A DNA stretch of 62,964 bases from the NCBI GenBank assembly GCA_017403955.1, contig JAFRDH010000015.1, positions 1 to 62,964 on the forward strand. The letters are read 5' to 3'. A program made the translations under genes and the position numbers. Each line of letters opens with the position of its first letter. The first letter of the stretch is position 1. The notes beneath the pieces were generated by a model. It saw nothing but the letters and a program-made list of their open reading frames with translations, was not told where the DNA came from and searched no databases. Origin of the DNA: Mogibacterium sp. (GTDB taxonomy: Bacteria > Bacillota > Clostridia > Peptostreptococcales > Anaerovoracaceae). Positions 22,023-31,100 of this stretch are shown here, piece after piece.

Positions 22023-23021
22023 CTATTTATTTTCGTCTTTGCGTGGTCTTCCCATGAGGGCTTCGAGGGCGTCTTCGACTTTGAGTTTGCCCTGGATGAC
22101 GTTATAGATGGCTTCTGTGATCGGCATCTCTACGCCGGCTCTCTTGGAGAGCTCATAAGCAGCCTCTGCGGTGAACATACCCTCGACTACCATGCCGATG
22201 GACTTGCGGGCTTCTTCAGGATCCATGCCCTGGCCGATGAGTCTGCCGCAGCGGAAGTTCCTTGAGTGCATGCTGGTGCAGGTAACGATCATGTCGCCTA
22301 CGCCTGCGAGACCTGCGAATGTCTCGAACTTAGCTCCGAGAGCAATACCGAGTCTGGTCATTTCGGCAATGCCTCTTGTCATCATAGCAGCTCTTGTGTT
22401 GTCTCCGAATCCCATTCCATCGATGATGCCTGAGCCGAGAGCCATTACGTTCTTGACTGATCCTGCGAGCTCCATTCCGAGCATGTCATCGTTGGTGTAT
22501 ATCCTGAGCCTGTTGGTGGTGAAGAGGTCTCTGATAGCCTTCGCTGTGCGGGTATCTCTTGATGAAACCGAGATGGCTGTCGGAACTCCGACGCCGACTT
22601 CTTCTGCGTGCGAAGGTCCTGAAATGCAGGCATATCTTGTCATATCGAAGCCCACTTCCTCTGCGACCTCGGACATTCTGAGGAGGGTCTTCTGCTCGAT
22701 ACCCTTGGCTATGTTCATAGCGAGCGCGTCTTCCTTGATGAACGGAAGAGCAGCCTTGAGGGCACTTCTGAAGTGCTGAGCAGGAAGTGAGAAAACGACA
22801 ACGTCAGCATCCTTGAGAACGGCTTCATTGTCAGTGAAGAAATGATAGTCGCCGCTGAGCTTGACGCCCGGAAGATAGTCGACGTTCTCCATGGCTGCTT
22901 CCATGCGGTCAAGGTGGGCTTTGTCTATGTCGAAAATATTGACCGTGCATCCTTTGGCTGCAACAATAGTCGAAAGAGCAGTACCGAAGCTGCCTGCTCC
23001 TATGAATGTAACGGTACTCAT
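22023..23021 (-). CDS. gpsA: Glycerol-3-phosphate dehydrogenase [NAD(P)+]
   Basis: 332 residues, the usual size. N-terminal dinucleotide motif TFIGAGSFGTALSTIVAAKG, then KGIEQKTLLRMSEV, ISGPSHAEEVGVGVPTA and the catalytic-Lys helix AGSVKNVMALGSGIIDGMGFGDNTRAAMMTRG are all diagnostic of GpsA. The enzyme makes sn-glycerol-3-phosphate for phospholipid synthesis in the cytoplasm. AAGGAG precedes the ATG and a TATAAT -10 lies about 40 bp upstream on the minus strand. Phospholipid genes plsY/der, often neighbours, are absent here. Confidence 0.96.
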   Translation of the reverse strand: MSTVTFIGAGSFGTALSTIVAAKGCTVNIFDIDKAHLDRMEAAMENVDYLPGVKLSGDYHFFTDNEAVLKDADVVVFSLPAQHFRSALKAALPFIKEDALAMNIAKGIEQKTLLRMSEVAEEVGFDMTRYACISGPSHAEEVGVGVPTAISVSSRDTRTAKAIRDLFTTNRLRIYTNDDMLGMELAGSVKNVMALGSGIIDGMGFGDNTRAAMMTRGIAEMTRLGIALGAKFETFAGLAGVGDMIVTCTSMHSRNFRCGRLIGQGMDPEEARKSIGMVVEGMFTAEAAYELSKRAGVEMPITEAIYNVIQGKLKVEDALEALMGRPRKDENK

Positions 23022-23134
23022 ACTTTTACTCCTTGAAAATGTCTCGTTTGCGATAGCCGTAATATGTATTATAACTATTTTGCGGTAAAAAAGAAACCTT
23101 AAGCTCTGACAATGCTTTCATGGAGTATTTGTGC

Positions 23135-23140
23135 TACAAT
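23135..23140 (+). promoter_or_regulatory. Extended -10 box for the phosphatase operon, predicting a leaderless mRNA
   Basis: TGC-TACAAT (TGn plus TACAAT) ends eight bases before the ATG at 23148, so transcription should begin at or next to the start codon. No Shine-Dalgarno sequence is present. The -35 is weak. Confidence 0.5.
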
Positions 23141-23147
23141 AGCAAAC

Positions 23148-23777
23148 ATGAAACAGAAACTGTATTTTATCAGACATGGACATACATCGGGGACTGACCG
23201 CAATCTCATGTACGGCGCGACAGATCTTTCTGTGACAGAAGAAGGACTTCGCGAGATCGCTGAAATGGCGGAGGCTGGTATCTATCCTGACCCGGAGGGA
23301 GCTGAACTCTATACTTCCGGTATGCTCAGGACCGAGCAGACTTTCGAGAGGATCTACGGAGACGCAGAGCATAAGCAGGCGCCGCTTCTTAAAGAGATCA
23401 ATCTCGGCAAGTTCGAAATGATGACGGTCAGTGAGATCCTTGAAGATGAGTACGGCAAAGCCTGGCTCAGCGGACAGATCCAAGATCCGGATTTCGAGGG
23501 CGGAGACAGCCTCAGCGGGTTTATTGCCCGCACGACTGAAGGAATCCGCAGGATCATCGATGATTGCATTGAAAGAGATATCGACAGGATGATCCTTGTG
23601 GTACACGGAGCTGTTATTGCGTGCCTTATGAACGCATTCTTTCCCGGCGTGTATGATGATCTGTGGAACTGGACGCCGACTCCGGGATGCGGTTATGAGG
23701 TCATACTGATGGATGGGATCCCTGCAACATGGACGCTGTTCGGAGATGGTGTAACGGGCAAAGTCCCGCGCGCGTGA
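23148..23777 (+). CDS. Histidine phosphatase (phosphoglycerate mutase-like) family protein
   Basis: 209 residues. The catalytic RHG motif is in LYFIRHGHTSGTDRN; supporting residues are LYTSGMLRTEQTFE, LKEINLGKFEMM and the second catalytic His in ILVVHGAVIACLM. Size and motifs fit CobC/GpmB-like broad phosphatases rather than cofactor-dependent glycolytic mutase. The start at 23148 (MKQKLYF) is preferred over 23112 because the upstream version would include the -10 box. It is followed 14 bp later by the putative selenoprotein gene, so they form an operon. The substrate is unknown. Confidence 0.85.
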   Translation: MKQKLYFIRHGHTSGTDRNLMYGATDLSVTEEGLREIAEMAEAGIYPDPEGAELYTSGMLRTEQTFERIYGDAEHKQAPLLKEINLGKFEMMTVSEILEDEYGKAWLSGQIQDPDFEGGDSLSGFIARTTEGIRRIIDDCIERDIDRMILVVHGAVIACLMNAFFPGVYDDLWNWTPTPGCGYEVILMDGIPATWTLFGDGVTGKVPRA

Positions 23778-23791
23778 GAGGAAGAAGTCTG

Positions 23792-24472
23792 ATGATCCGG
23801 CTCAATTCCGATGCAATTGAATATATGAACCGGCTGGGTTTCAGAGACATCGTGCTGGATGCGATCAAATATACGACTTGATGTGATCCTCCGAGAATGG
23901 AGGTGTCGGTAAGTTTTACCGATGGTACGAGTGAGCGCGATCCTGAGTTGTATATTGAGGACACTTCCGAGCTCGGACGGGTGTATATCCACAGAGAAGG
24001 CGTTCTGGTGACGGGGGATATACAGGTAAGATATGAGAAACATCCCTGGATTGAATGTTTTGAACTTGACGGGGTCAAAGCCGCTCCTGCAAGGAGAAAG
24101 GGCATCGGAACGAAGAACGCTAAGGGTTTTGTCAAATCGCTCAGCACTATTTATTCAAAGGCTTACGATGAATACCGTGAGTACGGAGGCGATGAGGCAT
24201 TTGACGCAGAGGCGTATTTCGCGCATGCTGCCCGCTACTTTGCGGATATGGCAGGCGTTGTGGATAGAGCTAAAATGTACAGATTGTTTTCGGGTTTTAC
24301 TGAAAACATGTGGCGTGAAGGTGATGAGCAGATGTATCATATTGCAATGGATGTGATGCTTCCTGTTATAAAGGAACGAACCGCAGCATGGGATTTGTTT
24401 GAAGATAATATAACCGAAGAGTTCAGAGAGTTTATCAAAGAGAATATAAAGGAGAATATAAAGGAGAATTGA
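23792..24472 (+). CDS. Putative selenoprotein with Sec-Cys motif (UGA read-through at codon 30)
   Basis: An ORF from ATG 23792 (GAGGAAG upstream) reads 29 codons, meets TGA at 23879-23881, and continues in the same frame to 24472, 226 residues in all. Around the TGA the product reads KYTT-U-CDPPRMEV, a Sec-Cys pair at the end of a beta-strand, as in the remembered 'CC/Se motif' (seleno)protein family where other members have Cys-Cys. The downstream part (RVYIHREGVLVTGDIQVRYEK) continues the small-domain fold; the C-terminal 120 residues are helical and end in a KENIKENIKEN repeat. The shorter ORF from 23897 has no ribosome binding site. Two hairpins after the TGA could serve as SECIS. The function is unknown, possibly redox. 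Confidence 0.65.
23882..23922 (+). promoter_or_regulatory. Candidate bacterial SECIS hairpins after the in-frame UGA
   Basis: CCTCC-GAGAAT-GGAGG (23888-23903) has a G at the first loop position but sits only 11 nt after the UGA. TCGGTAA-GTT-TTACCGA (23906-23922), a perfect 7-bp stem with a GTT loop 31 nt after the UGA, is at a better distance. Either could bind SelB. Confidence 0.45.
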
Positions 24473-24473
24473 C

Positions 24474-25034
24474 ATGGCTAACAAGAAAAGAGAATTACGG
24501 TTCAATCTCAATGATGATGATTACAAGGCTTTCGGAAGATACCGTATTCTGTACACAGAGCAGGGCCGTAAGATGGTCTCGAGACACAGACTGACATATT
24601 TGATCACCGCTGTTATGATAGCGGTTCTGTTCACAGTATTCCATGTTGATCAGAAGTTCACGTATCTCATGTATGCGATCGCTGCGGCTCTGGTGGTCGT
24701 CGGAATCGTATTTTCTGAGAAAATGGTTCTTAAACAGCAGGACAATGCGATCGAGGCCAGCAAAGGCAGCGCGGAATGGGTACATGCTCCTGAGAGCGTG
24801 ATCAGATTCGATGATGAATCGTTCACCACGACCACAGGTGAAGATGTACAGACCTTCAGGTATGAAGAAATCAAGCTGATGGATCTGACTGAGGAAGGCA
24901 TTTATGTATGGATGAGCGACACGATGATCATGCCTCTTCCGCTTCACGCATTCCAGAATATGGATGAAATGAAAGAACTCTACAAGTGGGTCAAAGCAAA
25001 GAATAAAGAGCAGGGCGGTAATGCTGCTGAGTAG
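24474..25034 (+). CDS. YcxB-like membrane protein
   Basis: 186 residues. A cytoplasmic N-terminal segment (about 1-44) is followed by two adjacent membrane helices (about 45-85) and a soluble domain containing GSAEWVHAPESVIRFDDESFTTTTG, EEIKLMDLTEEGIYVWMSDTMIMPLPLHAF, the pattern of YcxB-like proteins. The role of the family is not known. The ATG lies just after the selenoprotein stop, and the repeated AAGGAGAAT coding for KEN at the end of that gene supplies the ribosome binding site, so the two are coupled. A strong promoter for the Met leader follows. Confidence 0.75.
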   Translation: MANKKRELRFNLNDDDYKAFGRYRILYTEQGRKMVSRHRLTYLITAVMIAVLFTVFHVDQKFTYLMYAIAAALVVVGIVFSEKMVLKQQDNAIEASKGSAEWVHAPESVIRFDDESFTTTTGEDVQTFRYEEIKLMDLTEEGIYVWMSDTMIMPLPLHAFQNMDEMKELYKWVKAKNKEQGGNAAE

Positions 25035-25108
25035 TGTCAAAGTGAGATGGATAATTATTTGGCGAGATGTTCTTTGTGAAAAACAACAAAAAATCACAAA
25101 CTTCTTGG

Positions 25109-25137
25109 TTGACATCCCACACTAAGATTGTTATAGT
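25109..25137 (+). promoter_or_regulatory. Consensus promoter of the met leader and metNIQ operon
   Basis: TTGACA (25109-25114), 17-bp spacer, TATAGT (25132-25137). The transcript would start near 25144 and carry about 230 nt before metN. Confidence 0.85.
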
Positions 25138-25174
25138 AACACTCGAACTTATTCTATGAAAGGAGCACATTCAC

Positions 25175-25240
25175 ATGGCAAGAAACATGATGATGGAAAT
25201 GGGAATGATGGGCATGTGCATGTGCAGAGCCGTTGAATAA
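25175..25240 (+). CDS. Met-rich leader peptide (21 aa) of the metNIQ operon
   Basis: ATG at 25175 with AAAGGAG eight bases before it, TAA at 25238. Nine of 21 residues are Met (positions 1, 5-7, 9, 11, 12, 14, 16), with two Cys at 15 and 17. It lies between the consensus promoter and a strong terminator, directly ahead of the methionine importer. The design matches ribosome-mediated attenuation: starvation for charged Met-tRNA would stall the ribosome on the Met codons and change folding before the terminator. No S-box or T-box consensus is seen in this leader. Confidence 0.75.
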   Translation: MARNMMMEMGMMGMCMCRAVE

Positions 25241-25295
25241 CATAGGATAAGGTCGTAACGAAGCCTGGGACTATGAGTTTTCTCATGTACTATAC

Positions 25296-25333
25296 CAGTG
25301 GGCAGGTCGTTAAGACCTGCCCACTGTTTTTTT
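25296..25333 (+). terminator. Attenuator/terminator before metN
   Basis: A perfect 13-bp stem CAGTGGGCAGGTC/GACCTGCCCACTG (25296-25308, 25314-25326), GTTAA loop, then seven T. It stands between the Met-rich leader ORF and metN with no promoter after it. An upstream hairpin ATGAG-TTTT-CTCAT (25273-25286) flanked by CTGG/CCAG could take part in switching, since CCAG shares bases with the terminator base. Confidence 0.9.
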
Positions 25334-25375
25334 CAGGAAATAAGCACTATCAGACAATAAACTGAAAGGAATCAA

Positions 25376-26413
25376 ATGGCAGAACACATTATCAGCCTTC
25401 AGGGAGTAACCAAAGAGTTCGATACCAAGAACGGCAAGGTAGTTGCCCTGAGAGACATTAATCTGAATATCGATAAAGGCGATTCATACGGGATCATCGG
25501 CCTTTCAGGAGCAGGAAAGTCGACTCTCGTCAGAACGATCAATCTGCTGGAAGAACCGACGGAGGGCAAAGTCCTGTTTGACGGAAATGTCCTCACAGGA
25601 CTCAAGAGCAAAGCTCTTAATATCCACAGACGCAAGATATCGATGATTTTCCAGCAATTCAATCTCCTGATGCAGAGGGACGCGATCGGTAATATCTGTT
25701 TCCCGATGGAGATAGCCGGGGTGCCGAAAGCCCAGGCGATCGCAAAGGCCAAAGAGCTTCTCAAGGTCGTTGACCTCGAGGACAGAGCGCATTCATATCC
25801 GTCGCAGCTGTCAGGAGGCCAGAAACAGAGAGTCGCTATAGCAAGAGCACTTGCATCAGATCCGGAGGTCATCCTCTGCGATGAAGCGACATCCGCACTT
25901 GACCCTAAGACAACAAGATCGATCCTCAAGCTCCTCAGACAGATCAACGAAGAGCGCGGGATCACACTCGTAGTGATCACTCACGAGATGGAGGTAATCA
26001 AACAGCTCTGCAATAAGGTCGCAGTCATCGAGAATGGTGAGATCGTAGAGCGGGGAGATGTGCAGGAGATCTTCGCAAGACCTAAGACCAAGGCAGCGAG
26101 AAAGCTGTTCTTCCCGGATGGCGAGACCAGTGAAAAGCCTGTCGGAAGGACTTCGACCAAGAACAGGATCAGGCTCGTCTTCAATGAGCAGAATGCTTAC
26201 AAACCGATCATCGCGAGAATGATCATGGAGCTGAACGCACCGGTCAACTTCCTCTACGCTAATCTGGATGTTCTCGGAGATCAGCAAAAAGGACAGATGG
26301 TCATTTGCCTGTCGGAAGACAAGGCGACCGCTGAGAAACAAAAGGCTTTTCTGGCCAGAGAAGGGGTAGAGTTCATAGAACTGGATGATGAAATGGAGGA
26401 GGTGACAGAATAA
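25376..26413 (+). CDS. metN: Methionine ABC transporter ATP-binding protein
   Basis: 345 residues. Walker A GLSGAGKST, signature LSGGQKQRVAIARAL, Walker B VILCDEATSALD and the H-loop THEME are present. The C-terminal part (from about 265, NRIRLVFNEQNAYKPIIARM to GVEFIELDD) is the NIL domain that binds methionine and trans-inhibits MetNI uptake. With MetI and MetQ it imports D/L-methionine across the membrane. The stop overlaps the metI start (TAATG). Transcription depends on passing the attenuator at 25296-25333. Confidence 0.95.
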   Translation: MAEHIISLQGVTKEFDTKNGKVVALRDINLNIDKGDSYGIIGLSGAGKSTLVRTINLLEEPTEGKVLFDGNVLTGLKSKALNIHRRKISMIFQQFNLLMQRDAIGNICFPMEIAGVPKAQAIAKAKELLKVVDLEDRAHSYPSQLSGGQKQRVAIARALASDPEVILCDEATSALDPKTTRSILKLLRQINEERGITLVVITHEMEVIKQLCNKVAVIENGEIVERGDVQEIFARPKTKAARKLFFPDGETSEKPVGRTSTKNRIRLVFNEQNAYKPIIARMIMELNAPVNFLYANLDVLGDQQKGQMVICLSEDKATAEKQKAFLAREGVEFIELDDEMEEVTE

Positions 26414-27075
26414 TGGAAATGCAGGAATTATTTAGTCTCCTCGGGCAGGGAACACTTGATTCCCTCTATATGATAATCATCTGCACGGTGGTTTCATATA
26501 TTATAGGACTCCCGATCGGAGTTTCGCTGATCGTCACAGCGCCGGGCGGGATCAGGCCACTGGGGATTTACAACAAGATCGTCGGTTTCATAGTCAACAT
26601 CTTAAGATCAGTACCGTTCCTCATCCTGATGATCGCTCTGATGCCGTATATCCGCAAGATCATCGGCACAGGAATCGGAAAGGAAGCAGCTACGGCAGCA
26701 CTGATAGTAGCCGCAGCACCATTCGTAGCAAGACTCGTCGAGCAGTCGCTCCTCGAAGTAGACCCGGGAGTCATCGAAGCGGCTCAGGCGATGGGAGCGA
26801 GCAACTTCCAGATCATAAGAAAAGTACTTTTGCTCGAAGCAAGACCGTCACTTCTGAACGGAGCGGCAGTAGCCACGATCAACATTCTCGGCTATACGGC
26901 AATGGCCGGTATCGTCGGAGCAGGAGGCCTCGGAGAGATCGCTATCAGGTACGGACTATACAGATTCCAGCCTTCAATAATGTGGATCACAATAGTAGTA
27001 CTCGTAATACTGGTACAGATCTTCCAGGAGATCGGCATCAAAGTCGTCAACAAGTACGACAACAGGATCAACTAG
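26413..27075 (+). CDS. metI: Methionine ABC transporter permease
   Basis: 220 residues with five membrane segments. The ABC-coupling loop reads VIEAAQAMGASNFQIIRKVLL (EAA motif), and the C-terminus has GAGGLGEIAIRYG, typical of MetI. It forms the membrane dimer of MetNI. It starts by overlapping metN by one base. Confidence 0.95.
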   Translation: MEMQELFSLLGQGTLDSLYMIIICTVVSYIIGLPIGVSLIVTAPGGIRPLGIYNKIVGFIVNILRSVPFLILMIALMPYIRKIIGTGIGKEAATAALIVAAAPFVARLVEQSLLEVDPGVIEAAQAMGASNFQIIRKVLLLEARPSLLNGAAVATINILGYTAMAGIVGAGGLGEIAIRYGLYRFQPSIMWITIVVLVILVQIFQEIGIKVVNKYDNRIN

Positions 27076-27161
27076 TTAATACCCCGGAGAGGGTCAATAA
27101 TAAAAACAACTCACAAGAAAAAGGTTTTCAAAGGGAAATTATTTACGAAAGGGGAAATATC

Positions 27162-27980
27162 ATGAAGAACTTTAAGAAAATCAGCATCATCACAGCTATT
27201 CTTGTACTTTCACTGGCTATCCTTACAGCATGCGGAGGCGGAGACAATGCTGATAAGACCATCAAGGTAGCAGCATCTCCTACACCACACGCAGTGATTC
27301 TTAATTCCATAGCTGACACACTCGCTGAAGATGGATGGACACTCGAAGTTGTAGAATTCGATGACTATGTACAGCCTAACGTAGCAACAACAGACGGCGA
27401 TGTAGACGCTAACTACTTCCAGCACGTTCCTTACCTCAACCAGTACAATGAAGAGAACGGAACTGATCTCGTAGCAGTAGCAGACGTTCACTATGAGCCA
27501 ATGCGTGTCTACAAGGGAACAAAGGACTCCTTCGATGCACTCGTTGACGGAGACAAGATCGCTGTTCCTAACGACGTTACAAATGAGGCAAGAGCTCTCA
27601 ATCTCCTCGCAGACAACGGTATCATCAAACTCAAGGATGGAGCAGGACTTGAAGCAACTAAGCTGGATATCGTAGATAATCCTAAGAATCTCGAGATCGT
27701 TGAGCTTGAGGCTGCAACTATCCCAAGTGCACGTCCTGACGTTGCTCTCGCAGTTATCAACGCAAACTATGCTCTCGGCGCAGGACTCACACCTGATGAT
27801 GCTATAGCATTTGAAGCACCTGATTCATTAGCTGCAGAGACAATGGTCAACGTTATCGTAGTCAATTCAGGTAACGAGAACACAGAGAAGACACAGGCTC
27901 TCGTAAAGGCGATCCACACTGACGCTGTTAAGCAGTTCATCCTTGACGAGTTCAACGGAGCTGTTCAGCCAAAGTTCTAA
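27162..27980 (+). CDS. metQ: Methionine-binding lipoprotein
   Basis: 272 residues. Signal peptide with lipobox LTAC (Cys24), then the NlpA/MetQ fold: ASPTPHAVIL, DDYVQPNVATTDGDVDANYFQHVPYL and NDVTNEARALNLLADNGIIKL are diagnostic. It captures methionine outside the cell for MetNI. The start at 27162 follows AAAGGGG and begins the lipoprotein signal; an in-frame start at 26982 lies inside metI. A short ACCC-GGGT hairpin lies in the metI-metQ gap. Codon choice here is more optimal (GCA/GTA/CTC rich) than in neighbours, as expected for a highly made binding protein. Confidence 0.95.
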   Translation: MKNFKKISIITAILVLSLAILTACGGGDNADKTIKVAASPTPHAVILNSIADTLAEDGWTLEVVEFDDYVQPNVATTDGDVDANYFQHVPYLNQYNEENGTDLVAVADVHYEPMRVYKGTKDSFDALVDGDKIAVPNDVTNEARALNLLADNGIIKLKDGAGLEATKLDIVDNPKNLEIVELEAATIPSARPDVALAVINANYALGAGLTPDDAIAFEAPDSLAAETMVNVIVVNSGNENTEKTQALVKAIHTDAVKQFILDEFNGAVQPKF

Positions 27981-28019
27981 ACTTTTGACGGAAGACAATA
28001 GAATAGAATGGCAATATCA

Positions 28020-28049
28020 CCGGGGCGGACATAGTCTGCCCCGTTTTTT
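28020..28049 (+). terminator. Terminator of metNIQ
   Basis: CGGGGC-G-GAC with GTC-T-GCCCCG around a short loop, then six T. Confidence 0.9.
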
Positions 28050-28139
28050 GTGAAGAGGATTTCACTTCTCTTTTATGCATTGTTATTATATAATCTACTA
28101 TGTATGTTTATGTAATCATCTCAGTCAATAGTTGTTGAG

Positions 28140-28157
28140 ACTGCATACTGATGCAGT
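28140..28157. promoter_or_regulatory. Perfect dyad, possible operator
   Basis: ACTGCAT-ACTG-ATGCAGT, 7-bp perfect inverted repeat 30 bp before the start of the giant repeat protein gene, within the expected promoter region (TTGTTG and TTGAGA lie at its left side). It may be a repressor site or a short hairpin. Confidence 0.4.
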
Positions 28158-28186
28158 ATTGATTTAATAATAGATAGGAAAAGACA

Positions 28187-31100
28187 ATGGATAAGAATTT
28201 CATTAAAGTTGACAAATGGGGAACATGTCTGTGGGGAATCGATGAAACAGGCAGACTGTTTATCAATGAAGGCATTGCAGGAGATGTCAGAGAGACCGGA
28301 GTTCCATGGGAAAACTATCGCGGACTCATCACCGAAGCCTCTGTCATAGGCAATGTCACTTTCCCGGAAGGTTCTTCGACTGCAGAACTGTTCAAGGGCT
28401 GCAAAGGCATGGAAAAGGCTGATCTCAGCGGTTTTCATACTGAAGGCGTCACAGATATGCACTCGATGTTCGAAGGCTGCACAAGACTCAAAGAACTGGA
28501 CATTTCCTGCATGGATACTACTTCCTGCAAGGATATGACGAGGATGTTCGCAAAGTGCGCACGCCTTACTGACATTCTCCTCGGGGAGAAGTTCATCATC
28601 ACAGGTGACGGTACTACTTCAACAGACCGTCTGGCTATCAAGGCTGCAGGAAAGTACAAGCGCGCAAGAGTCATCGACGCTGAGGGCTCCTCTGTGTTCT
28701 ATCACGAGAACGCAGGCCGCGGCATCGTCATCGAGAAGAAGACTGTCCCGGACACCAGGTATGTGATCGAGGATGTAATGTTCAATTCGCCTGCTGAGAA
28801 ATATGTCTTCACAGGCTGGAACACCCAGGAAGACGGTCAGGGCAAAACGATCCAGCCGGGCCGCGAAGTAAGAGGTATCGACGAGGATATCGATCTCTAT
28901 GCAGTATGGGCAAGTGCTCCTGAGATCGGAGAGGTACACCCGATACCTGAGTTCGCTTTCGGTGAGCCGATCCCGTTCGAAGTACCTGAGATCGTTTCCG
29001 CTAATGATCCTATGGTAACGGGATTCCTTGAAGTCAGCCCGAATGGCGAAGAAGGCACCTGGAAGGCAATCGACCACAATACAGTACTTCCTGTTTCCTG
29101 CAGCGGATGGCTGGTAAGACTTTGCGCTGAGAACAGTGTAGGCAAATCTTTCTCGAACCCTGTCAGGCTCCGCATCAGAAAGGCGATCATCGACATGTCG
29201 GGAGTACGCTGGGCAGAAGAATCCGACATGACATATAACGGCGAACCTAAGCACGTCTGGGTAGAAGGTCTTCCTACAGGACTCGATTCTGAGTACACAG
29301 GCAACGAGGCTGTCGAAGCCGGCACTTATGTTGCTTCTATTAATATCAACTACGATGACGAGAACTACAAAGAACCTCTTCTTGTCAGAGAGCATGAATG
29401 GTCAATCAAGAAGGCTTCATATGATATGTCTCAGGTACACTGGGATTACTCTGAGTCCTTCACATATGACGGGACTGTAAGAAGAGTTGAACTCGTCGGA
29501 CTTCCTGAGGGCGTAACTGTTACATATTCAGGAAATGAAGCATCTGATGCGGGAGTTTATACTGCTGCAGCTGAATTCGGATATGACAGTGTCAACTTCG
29601 AGAAGCCTGCGGATGTGGTTCCGTGCGTCTGGGAGATCAGAAAGGCGGTCATCGATCCTGCAGACCTGATTTGGTCAGAATATGAAGACTTTGTATATGA
29701 CGGTGAACCAAAGGAAGTACATATCACAAACCTTCCTGAGGATGCGGATGTTTATTATGAAGGCGCAGAAGAAACACCTGCAGGAAAGTATCTTGCAAGA
29801 GCTGCTCTGAGAGGCAACTATTGTGCAAGCGGTCCTGTTGAATATGAGTGGGAGATCGTCAAGGCTTCCTACGATATGTCCGAAGTCAGATGGGACTACA
29901 ATGGACCTTTCACATATGACAAAGCCGCTCACGGCGTTGCACTCACAGGCGTTCCCGCTCCGCTTGAAGTCAAATACAGATTCAATTCCGGCGTCTGCGC
30001 AGGCGACTACGAGGCAGAAGCTTCATTTATCAGCCCGGATACTCATAACTTCTTTACTCCTGACGACATGACGATCAAATGGTCGATCCTCAAGCAGGTC
30101 GCTGACATGAGCGGAGTAAAGTGGAACTACACCGGTCCGTTCACATACAACGGAGAACTCAGGAGAATCGAACTCGAAGGACTTCCGGAGGGTGTTTACG
30201 CGGATTATGAAGAGGCAAGCGCTTCGAACGCAGGCGTTTACAAAGCCCACGCGATCCTCAAGTATGACTATGACAATATGGTCGCAGAGCAGCCTGCAGA
30301 CTGCCAGTGGAAGATCAACAGAGACAGGATCGATGTTTCGAATGTACGCTGGGATTATACAGAGGCATTCACATATGACGGCAGCGAACATGGCGTTTAT
30401 CTGATGGGACTTCCGGAAGGACTCAACGTTGAATATACAGACAACGTTAAGATCGAGGCCGGCAAGTATGCTGCTTCTGCAACACTTACTCCAACGGATG
30501 CCACCAACTTCGAGGCACCTGAAGTAAGCGGCTGCACATGGGCGATCAATAAGGCTCCGATCGAGAGGAACAATCTCGAATGGACCGACTTCAGCACTTT
30601 CGTCTATGACGGAACAGAGAAGACTGTCGAGATCATCAGCGATATCGGTGATGACCTTAATGTAGAATACATCTACAACAAGCAGAAAAACGCAGGCAGA
30701 TATTTTGCCAAGGCGATTTTCTCTGCTGTAGATGATAACAATTTCAAGGCTCCGAATCCTGTCGGATGTTCATGGAGCATCAGCAAAGCCGAGCATGATA
30801 TGGCAGGCGTCGTATGGGATTATACCAAGCCTTTCGTTTATGACGGCACACGCAAGACGGTCAGACTGACAGGAGTACCTGAAGGCGTTTCGGTAAGCTA
30901 CACCAACGCTTCCCAGACGGATGCCGGTGATTATACAGCTATCGCCAAATTCACTACTAATGATACACATAACTACAATGCGAACATTCCTGACATGTCG
31001 CTCGACTGGAGGATCGACAAAGCTGAGTTCGATCTTACCGAAGTAAGATGGCAGGAAGAGAGAGGTTTCGCATTCGACGGAACTGACAAATCGGTAGCTC

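Noticed and set aside
23897-24472. Selenoprotein gene as an ordinary ORF starting at 23897
   Set aside because: This ATG has no ribosome binding site, and the frame upstream continues through a single TGA to an ATG with a good site; the Sec reading explains more.
25035-25375. SAM riboswitch or T-box upstream of metN
   Set aside because: No T-box core (GGUGGNACCGCG-like) and no S-box pattern is visible; the leader is short and contains a clear Met-rich ORF instead. A covariance scan would settle it.
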